Shown in pieces: positions 18,777 through 27,384 of a stretch of 64,000 nucleotides of DNA. Under the pieces are notes generated by a model. It made no database searches. It had not been told where the DNA came from and was given only the letters and a program-made list of their open reading frames with translations. Position 1 is the stretch's first letter. Every line of letters begins with the position of its first letter. The stretch spans positions 3,162,001-3,226,000 of the forward strand of contig NZ_CP014275.1 of NCBI RefSeq assembly GCF_001578105.1, read 5' to 3'. A program made the position numbers and the translations under genes. This DNA is from Martelella sp. AD-3. GTDB lineage: Bacteria; Pseudomonadota; Alphaproteobacteria; Rhizobiales; Rhizobiaceae.

Positions 18777-19535
18777 ATGCTTCCCGATCCGATTTTTTAT
18801 GCGGCCGCGATCCCCGCAGTTCTCCTCGTCGGCCTGACGAAAGGCGGCATGGGCGGCGCGCTGGCGCTGCTCGGCGTGCCGATCCTGACCTTCGTCGTCG
18901 AGCCGGCGACGGCAGCGGCGATCATGCTGCCGATCCTGATCGTCATGGACGCGGTCGCGCTGTGGACGTGGCGACGCCATGGCCACTGGCCGACCCTCAA
19001 GGCCCTTTTGCCCGGCGCCCTCATCGGCACGGTACTCGGCTGGTACACCTTCTCGACCGTGCCATTCGAGCTGACCCGCATGCTCGTCGGGCTTGCCACC
19101 GTCGCCTTCGCCGGGAAATACTTCTACGACCGCTGGAAGCCGGGCGAAAAGATCGAGAAGCCGCCCAAAGGCCAGCGCCCGGTCGCGGGCGCCTTCTGGG
19201 GCGCCATTGCCGGCTATACCAGCTTCATCTCGCATTCGGGCGGGCCGCCCTACCAGATCTACACGCTTCCGCTGAAGCTCGATCCGAAGTCCTACACGGG
19301 CGCCAGCGTCCGCTTCTTCGCCATCGTCAACGTGATCAAGCTCGGTCCCTATTACGCGCTCGGCGAACTGGGAGCGCCGAACCTTGCGGCATCGGCGAGC
19401 CTTCTGCCCTTCGCCATCGTCGCCACCATCGCCGGAGCCATGGTCGTCAAGCGCATGCGCATGGAGGTGTTCTATCCCTTCATGTACGCCATGGCCTTCC
19501 TCGCGGGGCTCAAGCTCGTACTCGACGGGTTTTGA
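18777..19535 (+). CDS. TauE/SafE family membrane exporter
   Basis: The 252-residue inner-membrane protein has about eight hydrophobic helices in two halves. Family motifs are GLTKGGMGGALALLGVPIL in the first half and GYTSFISHSGGPPYQIY in the second. Members export sulfite, sulfoacetate or other organosulfonates; the substrate cannot be assigned. The gene starts at ATG 18777 and is divergent from the ThiE-like gene. Confidence 0.88.
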   Translation: MLPDPIFYAAAIPAVLLVGLTKGGMGGALALLGVPILTFVVEPATAAAIMLPILIVMDAVALWTWRRHGHWPTLKALLPGALIGTVLGWYTFSTVPFELTRMLVGLATVAFAGKYFYDRWKPGEKIEKPPKGQRPVAGAFWGAIAGYTSFISHSGGPPYQIYTLPLKLDPKSYTGASVRFFAIVNVIKLGPYYALGELGAPNLAASASLLPFAIVATIAGAMVVKRMRMEVFYPFMYAMAFLAGLKLVLDGF

Positions 19536-19544
19536 GGGGGCATT

Positions 19545-19567
19545 GCGGCCGCTGCAAGAACGGCCGC
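19545..19567. terminator. Terminator hairpin between tauE-like gene and gapR
   Basis: The stem GCGGCCG (19545-19551) and CGGCCGC (19561-19567) has a 9-base loop between two convergent genes. A pyrimidine-rich tail (CCTTCTCTT) follows on the plus strand. Confidence 0.6.
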
Positions 19568-19584
19568 GCCTTCTCTTATGCGGA

Positions 19585-19851
19585 CTATTCGTCCTCGGGA
19601 GCCCGAATCATGCCGAGCGCGATCATGTAGGTATCGAGCACGGCCTCTTCCTCCATGCGCTCCTGCTCGTCCTTCTTGCGCAGGGCGATGATCTTGCGCA
19701 GGGCCTTGGTATCGAAGCCCGTTCCCTTGGCCTCGGCATAAACATCCTTGATATCGTCGGCGATCGTCTTCTTTTCTTCCTCGAGACGTTCGATGCGTTC
19801 GATGATCGAGCGCAGCTGATCGCGCGCAATGCCGTGTGCGTCGTCGGCCAT
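19585..19851 (-). CDS. gapR: GapR-like nucleoid-associated protein (DUF2312)
   Basis: The 88-residue DUF2312 protein matches GapR, an alphaproteobacterial DNA-binding protein that binds AT-rich, overtwisted DNA ahead of replication and transcription. Typical segments are [38 protein letters not shown] and [10 protein letters not shown]. The ATG at 19851 has AGGAG six bases upstream; the open frame continuing to 20148 is not real. In rhizobia it sits in this same DUF1244/pykA neighbourhood. Confidence 0.9.
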   Translation of the reverse strand: MADDAHGIARDQLRSIIERIERLEEEKKTIADDIKDVYAEAKGTGFDTKALRKIIALRKKDEQERMEEEAVLDTYMIALGMIRAPEDE

Positions 19852-19954
19852 GGTCAACTCCTTGTGCCGCTGAAAATTGTGTCGCTGAAAATGCGTGGGC
19901 TCCTGCCTGCCGAAAACCGCAGGCAAGGTCAAGTTCGTTCTTCGCCGCCGGCGT

Positions 19955-20263
19955 TCATTCCTTCGGCCTGTTGCTTTCGAACGCCGCCTTCTGCTCGTCG
20001 CTCGCCGCGCGCTGATGGAGCATCTTCCATTCCTCATACGGCATGCCGTAGATGATTTCGCGGGCGTCTTCCTTGGACAGCAGGAGATCCCGCTCCTCGG
20101 CGGCCTCGCGATACCAGTTGGACAGACAATTGCGGCAGAAACCGGCAAGGTTCATCAGATCGATGTTCTGCACGTCGGTGCGTTCGCGCAGATGGGCTAC
20201 GAGCCGGCGGAAGGCCGCGGCCTCCAGATCGCGTTGCTGCTCTTCGCTCGGTCGGGTCATCAT
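19955..20263 (-). CDS. DUF1244 family protein
   Basis: The 102-residue cytoplasmic protein has the DUF1244 hallmark: [20 protein letters not shown], then [12 protein letters not shown], with a CxxC pair that could bind a metal. The biochemical function is unknown. GGAGG lies five bases before the first of two consecutive ATGs (20263 and 20260). It begins 22 nt after the N-formylglutamate amidohydrolase gene and is probably in an operon with it. Confidence 0.88.
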   Translation of the reverse strand: MMTRPSEEQQRDLEAAAFRRLVAHLRERTDVQNIDLMNLAGFCRNCLSNWYREAAEERDLLLSKEDAREIIYGMPYEEWKMLHQRAASDEQKAAFESNRPKE

Positions 20264-20285
20264 CTCTGCCTCCTTTTCTTCCGCG

Positions 20286-21065
20286 TCATGCGCGCGAGGG
20301 AAAATGCCGGCGTGCATGCAGTGTCTCGTCTTGCGCGAGATCCGCAAGGATGGGTGCGAGACGGTCCGCCCACAATGCGACACCGGCGTCATCGGCAATC
20401 AGGTCCTGACGGATCTCGATAAGCGCATGGGCGATGCCCTTGGACATGCAGTGCCGGTTCATCGTATCGCCCTTCAGCGCGCCGTCATAGGGCTCGTTGT
20501 CACCGACGATCACGCCCTCGATCGCCGCAAGCGCGGCAAGCAGCGGACGCGCGGCGCGCGGGTCGCCATCCCAGAGCACGCTCGCGTGCCAGGGACGTGC
20601 CGTTTCTTTCCAGAAGGGCGTGAAGGAATGAAGCGAGATGACCAGCGGCGGCCTTCCGCAGGCCGCCTCCGCCTCCCCGATCGCCCGCTCGACCGCCTCG
20701 TGATAGGGACGATGGAAAAGCGCAAGCCGCTTTTCCCGTTCTTCCGGGGCGAGCGGATGATTGCCGGGAATGATTGCCCCGTCTGATATCCGCATGATCA
20801 GCGTCGGGTCGTCCTCGCCGCGATTGGGATCGATCAGCAGGCGCGAAAAGGTCGACAGCACCGCCGGTGCCGAAAGCCGCGCCGCAAGCGCCCTGGTCAG
20901 GGCCTCGACACCGATATCATAGGCCACGTGGCGGGCGAAAACGCTGTGCTGAAGGCCGAGAGCGCCATAGTCCCCGGGCACGTCCGCCATGGCATGATCA
21001 GCCAGCAGAACCAAACCCGTGTCATATTTACCCGCTATTCTCGCGTAGGCGTTGATCTTCGGCAT
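20286..21065 (-). CDS. N-formylglutamate amidohydrolase family protein
   Basis: The 259-residue protein belongs to the N-formylglutamate amidohydrolase family, zinc enzymes that release formate and glutamate in histidine breakdown. Motifs include VLLADHAMADVP, DPNRGEDDPTLI, FHRPYHEAVE, VISLHSFTP (metal ligands and catalytic residues) and an RQDLI motif near the end. No hut gene is nearby, so the real substrate may differ. ATG 21065 was chosen because it gives the family N-terminus; ATG 21107 would add 14 residues, neither having a strong ribosome binding site. Confidence 0.85.
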   Translation of the reverse strand: MPKINAYARIAGKYDTGLVLLADHAMADVPGDYGALGLQHSVFARHVAYDIGVEALTRALAARLSAPAVLSTFSRLLIDPNRGEDDPTLIMRISDGAIIPGNHPLAPEEREKRLALFHRPYHEAVERAIGEAEAACGRPPLVISLHSFTPFWKETARPWHASVLWDGDPRAARPLLAALAAIEGVIVGDNEPYDGALKGDTMNRHCMSKGIAHALIEIRQDLIADDAGVALWADRLAPILADLAQDETLHARRHFPSRA

Positions 21066-21288
21066 GGATATCGGCTGCAGAATTAACAATAATGCGGGTG
21101 ATGGCATAGAGTCGGCATATCGGCAAGCCGCAACCGCGCCATTTGCCTCGCCTGCGGCGGGGCTTTATGATAAAGGCTGCAAATCGATTGAATGCGCCTT
21201 CCGCACGGTGACGCAAAACGAGATCTGGCACATGCGACTGAAACCGAATCATCTCACCTTCGGCGCCTCGCCTCATGCACCCAAGAGC

Positions 21289-21735
21289 ATGACGCGGCAC
21301 CTGCCCCTCCTCGGCCTCTTTTTCGGCGGACTTTTCCTGGCAACGCTCTGGCCGAGCGACCAGGCCCGTGCCGAATTCAGGGTCTGCAACGACACCGCCA
21401 ATCTCGTGGGCGTTGCGGTCGGCTATCGGGGTGAGGAAGGATGGATTTCGGAGGGATGGTGGCAACTCCCGGCCACCACCTGCGCAACCGTCGTGCCCGG
21501 CCCCTTGCAATCGCGCTATTACTATCTCTACGCCGAGGACGCGTCCGGCAGCGGACGTTGGACCGGTTACACCAACATGTGTGTCGCAGAAGAGGAGTTC
21601 GAGATTACCGGAGTCCAGGACTGTTTCACGCGGGGTTATCAGCAGATGGGATTTAGCGAATACGACACAGGGCGGGAGGAGAGCTGGACCGTTCAGCTTT
21701 CCTCAAGGCCCAGCACCCAAGAAAGTCAGAACTGA
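21289..21735 (+). CDS. Secreted DUF1036 protein
   Basis: The protein of about 148 residues has a signal peptide (MTRHLPLLGLFFGGLFLATL, cleavage after ARA near residue 28) and a DUF1036 domain: FRVCNDTANLVGVAVGY, WISEGWWQLPATTC, YYYLYAEDASG. Conserved cysteines suggest disulfides in the periplasm. The function is unknown. An ATG at 21232 adds 19 residues in front of the signal peptide and is less likely. The stop overlaps the pykA start (TGATG), so translation is probably coupled. Confidence 0.82.
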   Translation: MTRHLPLLGLFFGGLFLATLWPSDQARAEFRVCNDTANLVGVAVGYRGEEGWISEGWWQLPATTCATVVPGPLQSRYYYLYAEDASGSGRWTGYTNMCVAEEEFEITGVQDCFTRGYQQMGFSEYDTGREESWTVQLSSRPSTQESQN

Positions 21736-23174
21736 TGAGACGAAACAGAAAAGTCAAAATCCTCGCCACGCTCGGCCCCGCCTCGTCTGAAGAAGAGCAG
21801 ATCCAGAAACTCCACGAAGCCGGAGCAGACCTCTTCCGCATCAATATGAGCCATGCCAGCCATGACCTGATGCGCACGCTGATCAAGCGTATCCGCAATG
21901 TCGAGGCCCGCATCGGTCGGCCGATCGGCATTCTCTGCGACCTGCAGGGCCCGAAGCTGCGCGTCGGCAAGTTCCTCGACGGCAAGGTCGAACTCGAGAT
22001 CGGCCAGACTTTCACCCTCGACGACAAGGATGAGCCCGGCAACGAGAAGCGCGTCTTCCTGCCGCATCCGGAGATCCTGCAGTCCGTTGAACCCGGCCAC
22101 CGCCTGCTCATCGACGACGGCAAGCTGCAGCTGCGCGCGGAGAAATGCGACGGCAAGAGCATCGAATGCACGGTGATTGCCGGAACGATGATCTCCGACC
22201 GCAAGGGCGTTTCCCTTCCCGACACGCTCCTGGGCGTCGGCGCCCTGACGGACAAGGACCGCGCCGACCTTGACGCCGTTCTGGAAACCGGCGACGCCGA
22301 CTGGGTGGCGCTTTCCTTCGTTCAGCGTCCCGACGATCTTGCCGAAGTGCGCAAGATCGCCCGCGGCCAGGTTGGCCTGATGTCGAAGATCGAGAAGCCG
22401 CAGGCAATCGAGCGCATCGAGGAAATCATCGAGATGAGCGATGCGCTGATGGTGGCCCGCGGCGACCTCGGCGTGGAAATGCCGCTGGAGACCGTTCCCG
22501 GCCTGCAGAAGAAGCTCATTCGCCTTTGCCGCTCCGCCGGCAAGCCGGTGGTCGTCGCCACGCAGATGCTGGAATCGATGATCAGTTCTCCGGTTCCCAC
22601 CCGCGCGGAAGTCTCCGACGTTGCCACCGCCGTCTTCGAAGGCGCGGACGCCGTCATGCTGTCGGCCGAATCGGCTGCCGGGCAGTATCCGGTCGAAGCG
22701 GTCTCCACCATGGCCTCCGTCGCCCGCACCATCGAGCGCGAGCAGCTCTACCCGCAGATCCTCTACGCCCAGCGCCCGCAGCCGGAAGCGACCGGCGCCG
22801 ACGCCATCTCGCTCGCCTCGCGCGAGATCGCCGAAACGCTGAAGCTGACGGCGATGGTCTGCTACACGGCATCCGGCACGACCGGCCTGCGCGCCGCGCG
22901 CGAGCGGCCGAATGTGCCGATCATCGCGCTGTCGCCGGTGGTCAAGACCGCGCGCCGCCTTTCCGTCGTCTGGGGCCTGCACTGCGTGGTGGCCGACGAG
23001 CCGACCGATCTCGACACCATGGTCGACGGCGCCTGCCGCATCGTCGTGGACGAGGGCATCGGCAAGCCCGGCGACCGGATCATCATCTCCGCCGGCGTGC
23101 CGCTCGGCACCCCCGGCGCCACCAACATGCTGCGCATCGCCTATATCGGCATGGACGGCCGCTCCGGCGTCTGA
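21735..23174 (+). CDS. pykA: Pyruvate kinase
   Basis: Pyruvate kinase (EC 2.7.1.40) makes ATP and pyruvate from phosphoenolpyruvate. The 479 residues have the barrel motifs: KILATLGPAS, FRINMSHASHD, the catalytic Lys near 218 in SKIEKPQAIERIEEI, the Mg-binding MVARGDLGVE, and ATQMLESMI. A C-terminal regulatory domain follows (about 350-475). It starts within the DUF1036 stop codon and ends before a hairpin terminator. Confidence 0.96.
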   Translation: MRRNRKVKILATLGPASSEEEQIQKLHEAGADLFRINMSHASHDLMRTLIKRIRNVEARIGRPIGILCDLQGPKLRVGKFLDGKVELEIGQTFTLDDKDEPGNEKRVFLPHPEILQSVEPGHRLLIDDGKLQLRAEKCDGKSIECTVIAGTMISDRKGVSLPDTLLGVGALTDKDRADLDAVLETGDADWVALSFVQRPDDLAEVRKIARGQVGLMSKIEKPQAIERIEEIIEMSDALMVARGDLGVEMPLETVPGLQKKLIRLCRSAGKPVVVATQMLESMISSPVPTRAEVSDVATAVFEGADAVMLSAESAAGQYPVEAVSTMASVARTIEREQLYPQILYAQRPQPEATGADAISLASREIAETLKLTAMVCYTASGTTGLRAARERPNVPIIALSPVVKTARRLSVVWGLHCVVADEPTDLDTMVDGACRIVVDEGIGKPGDRIIISAGVPLGTPGATNMLRIAYIGMDGRSGV

Positions 23175-23199
23175 ACCCGCGCAAAGGTGAAGAACAAGG

Positions 23200-23227
23200 A
23201 AGGCCGGGTGCGAATGCGCCCGGCCTT
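23200..23227 (+). terminator. pykA terminator hairpin
   Basis: The stem AAGGCCGGG (23200-23208) and CCCGGCCTT (23219-23227) lies 25 nt after the pykA stop, with further GCG/CGC pairing possible inside. No long T tract follows. Confidence 0.65.
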
Positions 23228-23257
23228 CAGCTTTTGGCCAAGGCCACCATTCCCTCA

Positions 23258-23415
23258 CTCGTCATGCTCGGGCCTGTCCCGCGCATCTAAACACGCGTCG
23301 CCGCGACAAGCGTTTCGAATGAAAACAGGAGTGAATTGAGCCAGTTGCCAAGCAGATGCTCCGCTCATGCGGTGACGTGGTTAGATCCTCGGCACAAGGC
23401 CGAGGATGACGTCGG
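23258..23415. repeat. Palindromic MITE-like intergenic repeat, copy 1
   Basis: The element of about 158 bp is bounded by inverted terminal hairpins: GTCATGCTCGGGCCTGTCCC at the left and, inverted, a TTAGATCCTCGGCACAAGGC hairpin at the right ending GATGACGTCGG at 23415. Read in reverse complement it aligns by eye with 47433-47588, including the inner segment ATGAGCGGAG. Outer flanks (a GGTTTGTCAACAAACC-like run just after 23430) are also partly shared. It carries no open frame. Confidence 0.7.
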
Positions 23416-23589
23416 TAGAATGGATAGGTTTGTCAACAAACCGAAGGCCGCGTGCCAGAATGCCTGACCTTTCTGCAAGCTCCCTTCCGGCGCTTTATTG
23501 CAGGACAGTTCCTCTAGCCGGGCTTTGCAAATCATCTGATTAATTCCTAAGTGTGGACCAACGCTCATTTTCCGGAACAGGATTGTCCG

Positions 23590-24594
23590 ATGACTTCATT
23601 TTCCATACTCGATCTCTGCCCCGTCGTTGAAGGCGGCACGGTCTCGGAAGCGCTCGATGCCACGCGGCAAATGGCGCGGCAGGCCGAGGCTTCCGGCTTC
23701 ACCCGTTTCTGGCTCGCCGAGCACCACGGCATGACCGGCATCGCCAGCGCGGCGACTTCTCTGGTCATTTCCGAGGCCGCGCGGGCCACCGAGACGCTGC
23801 GCGTCGGCTCCGGCGGCATCATGCTGCCCAATCATTCGCCGCTGGTGATCGCCGAACAGTTCGGCACGCTGGAAGCGCTCTATCCGGGCCGTATCGACCT
23901 CGGTCTCGGCCGCGCGCCGGGCACGGACATGAACACCGCCCGCGCGCTGCGCCGCAATCTGGAGGCCGGCGCCCAGACCTTCCCCAATGACATTGTCGAG
24001 CTGCAGAAGCTGATGGACGACCCGGAAGAGGGCCAGCGGCTGATCGCCAACCCCGGGGCCGGCGCCAAGGTGCCGCTCTATATTCTCGGCTCCTCGACCT
24101 ACAGCGCGCATCTGGCGGCGGCCCTTGGCCTGCCTTACGCCTTTGCCTCGCATTTCGCGCCCGACATGCTGTTTGACGCGCTCCACATCTACCGCTCCAA
24201 CTTCAAGCCCTCCGCCCAGTGCGGAAAGCCATACGTGATCGTCGGCGTGATGGGAGCGATGGCCGATACGGACGAGGAGGCCGACTACCACTTCACCTCC
24301 GCGCTTCAGAGCTTCGTGGCGCTGCGCAGGAATGCGCGCGGCAAGACCCCGCGCCCGGTGAAAAGCATGGATGGCCTCTGGACCGAAATGGAGAAATTCT
24401 CGATCGAGCACACCTTCCAGTTCGCCGTCGTCGGCGGGCCGGAAAAGGCGAAGGCGAAGATGCAAGGCTTCATTGCCGACACCAGGGCCGACGAAGTGAT
24501 CATTTCCGTGCCTGTGCATTCGGTCGAGGCGCGGCTGAAATCCGTCGCCCTGTTCGGTGAATTGCGCGAGAGCCTGGCCAGGGCTGCGGCCTGA
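23590..24594 (+). CDS. LLM-class flavin-dependent oxidoreductase (MsnO8-like)
   Basis: The 334-residue bacterial luciferase-like TIM-barrel monooxygenase uses reduced FMN. Typical segments are [71 protein letters not shown] and, near the end, a helix [13 protein letters not shown]. The substrate is unknown. The ATG at 23590 starts the family N-terminus ([11 protein letters not shown]); upstream codons to 23551 are unlikely to be used. Confidence 0.88.
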   Translation: MTSFSILDLCPVVEGGTVSEALDATRQMARQAEASGFTRFWLAEHHGMTGIASAATSLVISEAARATETLRVGSGGIMLPNHSPLVIAEQFGTLEALYPGRIDLGLGRAPGTDMNTARALRRNLEAGAQTFPNDIVELQKLMDDPEEGQRLIANPGAGAKVPLYILGSSTYSAHLAAALGLPYAFASHFAPDMLFDALHIYRSNFKPSAQCGKPYVIVGVMGAMADTDEEADYHFTSALQSFVALRRNARGKTPRPVKSMDGLWTEMEKFSIEHTFQFAVVGGPEKAKAKMQGFIADTRADEVIISVPVHSVEARLKSVALFGELRESLARAAA

Positions 24595-24600
24595 CGCAGA

Positions 24601-24632
24601 AAAGCCGCCGGCGCTTGCCCCGGCGGCTTTTC
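24601..24632. terminator. Bidirectional terminator between the LLM gene and yebC
   Basis: The perfect stem AAAAGCCGCCGG (24601-24612) and CCGGCGGCTTTT (24621-24632), with an 8-base loop, lies between convergent genes. The A- and T-rich ends give a T tail in both directions. Confidence 0.85.
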
Positions 24633-24653
24633 CGCAAATCCAGTCTTGAAGGC

Positions 24654-25400
24654 TCAGGCCGAGAGTCTGGCCATCACTTCGTCATCGACCTCGAAATTCG
24701 AATAAACGTTCTGGACGTCGTCATCATCTTCCAGGTTCTCGATCAGGCGCATCAGCGACGTGGCGCGCTCCTCGTCCACCGGGATGGTGTTCTGCGGCTT
24801 CCAGATGGCCTTGACGCTGTCGGCTTCGCCCAGCGTTTCCTGTAGCGCGGAAGAGACCTCGTTGATGTCCTCGAAGGCGCAGTAGATGGTGTGGCCGTCT
24901 TCGTCGGAAACCACGTCCTCAGCGCCCGCCTCGATGGCAGCTTCCATGACTGCGTCCGCGTCGCCGGCGTCCGGCTTGTAGACGATTTCGCCGACGTGAT
25001 CGAAGGAGAAGGCAACCGAGCCGGTTTCGCCGAGCGCGCCGCCGGCCTTGGTGAAGATCGAACGGACATTCGACGCCGTGCGGTTGCGGTTATCCGAAAG
25101 CGCCTCGACGATGACGGCGACGCCGCCCGGTCCGTAGCCCTCGTAGCGTACTTCGTCATAGTTCTCCGCATCGCCGCCGGCGGCCTTCTTGATGGCGCGT
25201 TCGATATTGTCCTTCGGCATGGACTGCGCCTTGGCGTTCTGGATCGCCAGGCGCAGACGCGGGTTCATGTCCGGATCGGGCGCGCCCATCTTGGCGGCAA
25301 CGGTGATCTCGCGCGCCAGCTTGGAGAACATTTTCGAACGCACCGCATCCTGCCGGCCCTTGCGATGCATGATGTTTTTGAACTGTGAATGGCCCGCCAT
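24654..25400 (-). CDS. yebC: YebC/PmpR family protein
   Basis: The 248-residue YebC family protein starts [19 protein letters not shown] and has the family segments [43 protein letters not shown] and [20 protein letters not shown]. Members act as transcription regulators in some bacteria, and recent work links them to relief of ribosome stalling at proline-rich stretches; both roles come from the family, not from this sequence. It does not lie beside ruvC here. Confidence 0.93.
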   Translation of the reverse strand: MAGHSQFKNIMHRKGRQDAVRSKMFSKLAREITVAAKMGAPDPDMNPRLRLAIQNAKAQSMPKDNIERAIKKAAGGDAENYDEVRYEGYGPGGVAVIVEALSDNRNRTASNVRSIFTKAGGALGETGSVAFSFDHVGEIVYKPDAGDADAVMEAAIEAGAEDVVSDEDGHTIYCAFEDINEVSSALQETLGEADSVKAIWKPQNTIPVDEERATSLMRLIENLEDDDDVQNVYSNFEVDDEVMARLSA

Positions 25401-25518
25401 GAGCTCCGCCCTGCCTTGATCTTATCAACGATGGAATGGGCGCCTTATAAGGGTGCAGGGCTTCTGGTTCAAGCCCAAGCGCGCTTGAGGGGCGAAGAGC
25501 GGCACGGTTCCGCAGAAC

Positions 25519-26334
25519 CTACCACACGCCTTCAAGAAGGATGATTTTCGGCGGACTGGAGAGCGTCCTGAGCGAGACCGTCAGCGAGCGGCTGTCGGAA
25601 TAGACGACCTCGAAGCCATCGCCCATCATCTCGGCGAAACTTCTCACGCGCGGGCCGGTGCGGTGCATCGGCAGAACGATCGAGGAATAAAGCCGCTCGA
25701 TGACGTTGCGCATGCTCTCCGCCCCGAGCGTCAGCCCGCCGTCCACGGGCACCATGACCACATCAAGCCGGCCGATCTCCATGATATGGCTGTCGGTCAG
25801 TTCATGATGCAAATGGCCAAGGTGCCCGATGCACAGGCCCGCCACCTCGAAGATGAAGATGGAATTGCCGTCCTCCTCGAAACTGCCCCAGGCGCGGATA
25901 TCCGTGGTGACGTTGCGGATATAGGTATCGCCGACGACAAGATCGTGATCGGCGGCCTCGCCCGGCACGTCGCCCCAGCCGTGCAGCACCATGCCGATCT
26001 CCGGATCCGGCGTCAGCGTGAAATGGCTCTCATGCGCCTTGTTCATCGTCGCCACGTCCGGCGGACCGCCGGGGAGCAGGAAGCCGGAATAGTCGGTCGC
26101 GATCCTCACCCCCTCCGGCGTCTCGATCAGATAGGTGGAATGGCCGATAAAGGTGATCGTCACCTCCGGCGCCTCATAGGCAACGGGAACGAGGCTCGCG
26201 AACCTTACATCCGGCAGGCGTTCGGCAATCGCCTGGCACTGGCTGACCGGCGGGCGCGATTGCGCGGCCGCGCTCGCTGCCGCGAGCAACAGGACTGCAG
26301 GAACGAGCATCGCAAGGTAACGAAGCATGGCCAT
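25519..26334 (-). CDS. Exported metallo-beta-lactamase-fold hydrolase
   Basis: The 271-residue protein begins with a signal peptide (MAMLRYLAMLVPAVLLLAAA, then SAAAQ). A metallo-hydrolase domain follows with VTITFIGHSTYLIETPEGVR, ATDYSGF, and GHLGHLHH, resembling the UlaG-like group of the MBL superfamily. The usual HxHxDH motif is not visible in its standard form; the segment MNKAHESHF may supply two His. The substrate is unknown. The ATG at 26334 has AGGGG just upstream; the longer frame to 26403 is less likely. Confidence 0.78.
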   Translation of the reverse strand: MAMLRYLAMLVPAVLLLAAASAAAQSRPPVSQCQAIAERLPDVRFASLVPVAYEAPEVTITFIGHSTYLIETPEGVRIATDYSGFLLPGGPPDVATMNKAHESHFTLTPDPEIGMVLHGWGDVPGEAADHDLVVGDTYIRNVTTDIRAWGSFEEDGNSIFIFEVAGLCIGHLGHLHHELTDSHIMEIGRLDVVMVPVDGGLTLGAESMRNVIERLYSSIVLPMHRTGPRVRSFAEMMGDGFEVVYSDSRSLTVSLRTLSSPPKIILLEGVW

Positions 26335-26531
26335 TCCCCTGTTTTTGAGGATGGCATCAGTGTGCGGGAGAACCGCGGAAAGGTCCATGTAAGGCCCTGG
26401 CAATGACGTTCACACATTCGTGAAGTCTTCGGGTCGCGCGCAGCTGCCGATGAGCGAGCGGCGCTCTTGCTTTATGGCGGGCCTTCCCCCATCTCGTTTG
26501 CCGAAACGAGGCGTGCGGAGAACGAGACAAG

Positions 26532-27338
26532 ATGCGTGACAGGGTGCTGGCTTTGACGACATCCCGGCCGTGGGAAGCCTTTATCCTGACGGTCATCATC
26601 ATCAATGCGATCACGCTCGGTTTCGAGACCTCCGAGACGGTGATGCAGAGCTTTGCCGGGCCGGCGCTGCTGTTTTTCGACCGGCTCGTGCTGGCCATCT
26701 TCGTCATCGAGATCGCCTTGCGCCTTTATGCCCACCGGCTGCGCTTCTTCCGCGACCCCTGGAGCCTCTTCGACCTGACGATCGTGGGGATCAGCCTTCT
26801 GCCCGCAAGCGGCCCGCTTCAGGTGCTGCGCGCGCTGCGCATCCTGCGCGCCTTGCGCCTTCTGTCGATGATCCCGTCACTGAGGCGCGTGATCGGCGGG
26901 CTCGTGGCCGCCCTTCCCGGCATGGGCTCGATCATCGTGCTGATGGCGCTGGTCTTCTACATCTTCGCCGTGATCGCCACGAAGCTTTACGGCGAGGCCT
27001 TTCCCGAATGGTTCGGCTCGCTCGGCGCATCGGTCTATTCGCTGTTCCAGATCATGACGCTGGAAAGCTGGTCGATGGGCATCGTCCGCCCGGTCATGGA
27101 TGTCTATCCCAATGCCTGGCTGTTCTTCGTGCCCTTCATCCTCTCCACCGCCTTCACCGTGCTCAACCTCTTCATCGGCATCATCGTCTCGGCCATGCAG
27201 AAGGAGCACGAGCAGGAACTGCTGGAAGAAAACCGCCAGGCGCGGGAGCCGGAAATGCAGATGATATTGTCGGAACTGAAGGCGCTCAGGCAGGAGGTGG
27301 CGGCGCTGAAAAAAGGCCAAGAGCCGGGGCGAAGCTGA
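26532..27338 (+). CDS. NavAb-type voltage-gated sodium channel
   Basis: The 268-residue single-domain ion channel should form a tetramer in the inner membrane. S1-S4 make up the voltage sensor (about 13-115), with gating arginines R100, R103, R106 and R109 spaced by three. S5 and the pore follow, then S6 (about 195-221). The selectivity filter TLESWSM (176-182) and the following GIVRP are identical to those I recall in NavAb of Arcobacter, a sodium-selective channel. S1 (TLGFETSETVMQSF) and the segment RFFRDPWSLFDL also match NavAb closely. The C-terminus (224-262) is a coiled coil that would hold the tetramer together. Confidence 0.92.
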   Translation: MRDRVLALTTSRPWEAFILTVIIINAITLGFETSETVMQSFAGPALLFFDRLVLAIFVIEIALRLYAHRLRFFRDPWSLFDLTIVGISLLPASGPLQVLRALRILRALRLLSMIPSLRRVIGGLVAALPGMGSIIVLMALVFYIFAVIATKLYGEAFPEWFGSLGASVYSLFQIMTLESWSMGIVRPVMDVYPNAWLFFVPFILSTAFTVLNLFIGIIVSAMQKEHEQELLEENRQAREPEMQMILSELKALRQEVAALKKGQEPGRS

Positions 27339-27342
27339 GATC

Positions 27343-27376
27343 AACGCTCCGTCCGACTGAGCACGATCGGAGCGTT
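27343..27376. terminator. Terminator between the sodium channel and ppx genes
   Basis: The stem AACGCTCCG (27343-27351) and CGGAGCGTT (27368-27376) has a 16-base loop between two convergent genes. The plus-strand tail is GTCTATTCC. Confidence 0.65.
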
Positions 27377-27384
27377 GTCTATTC

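Noticed and set aside
20286..20398. Upstream extension of the DUF1244 protein
   Set aside because: The added residues overlap the neighbouring N-formylglutamate amidohydrolase gene, while the ATGs at 20260-20263 have an ideal GGAGG site.
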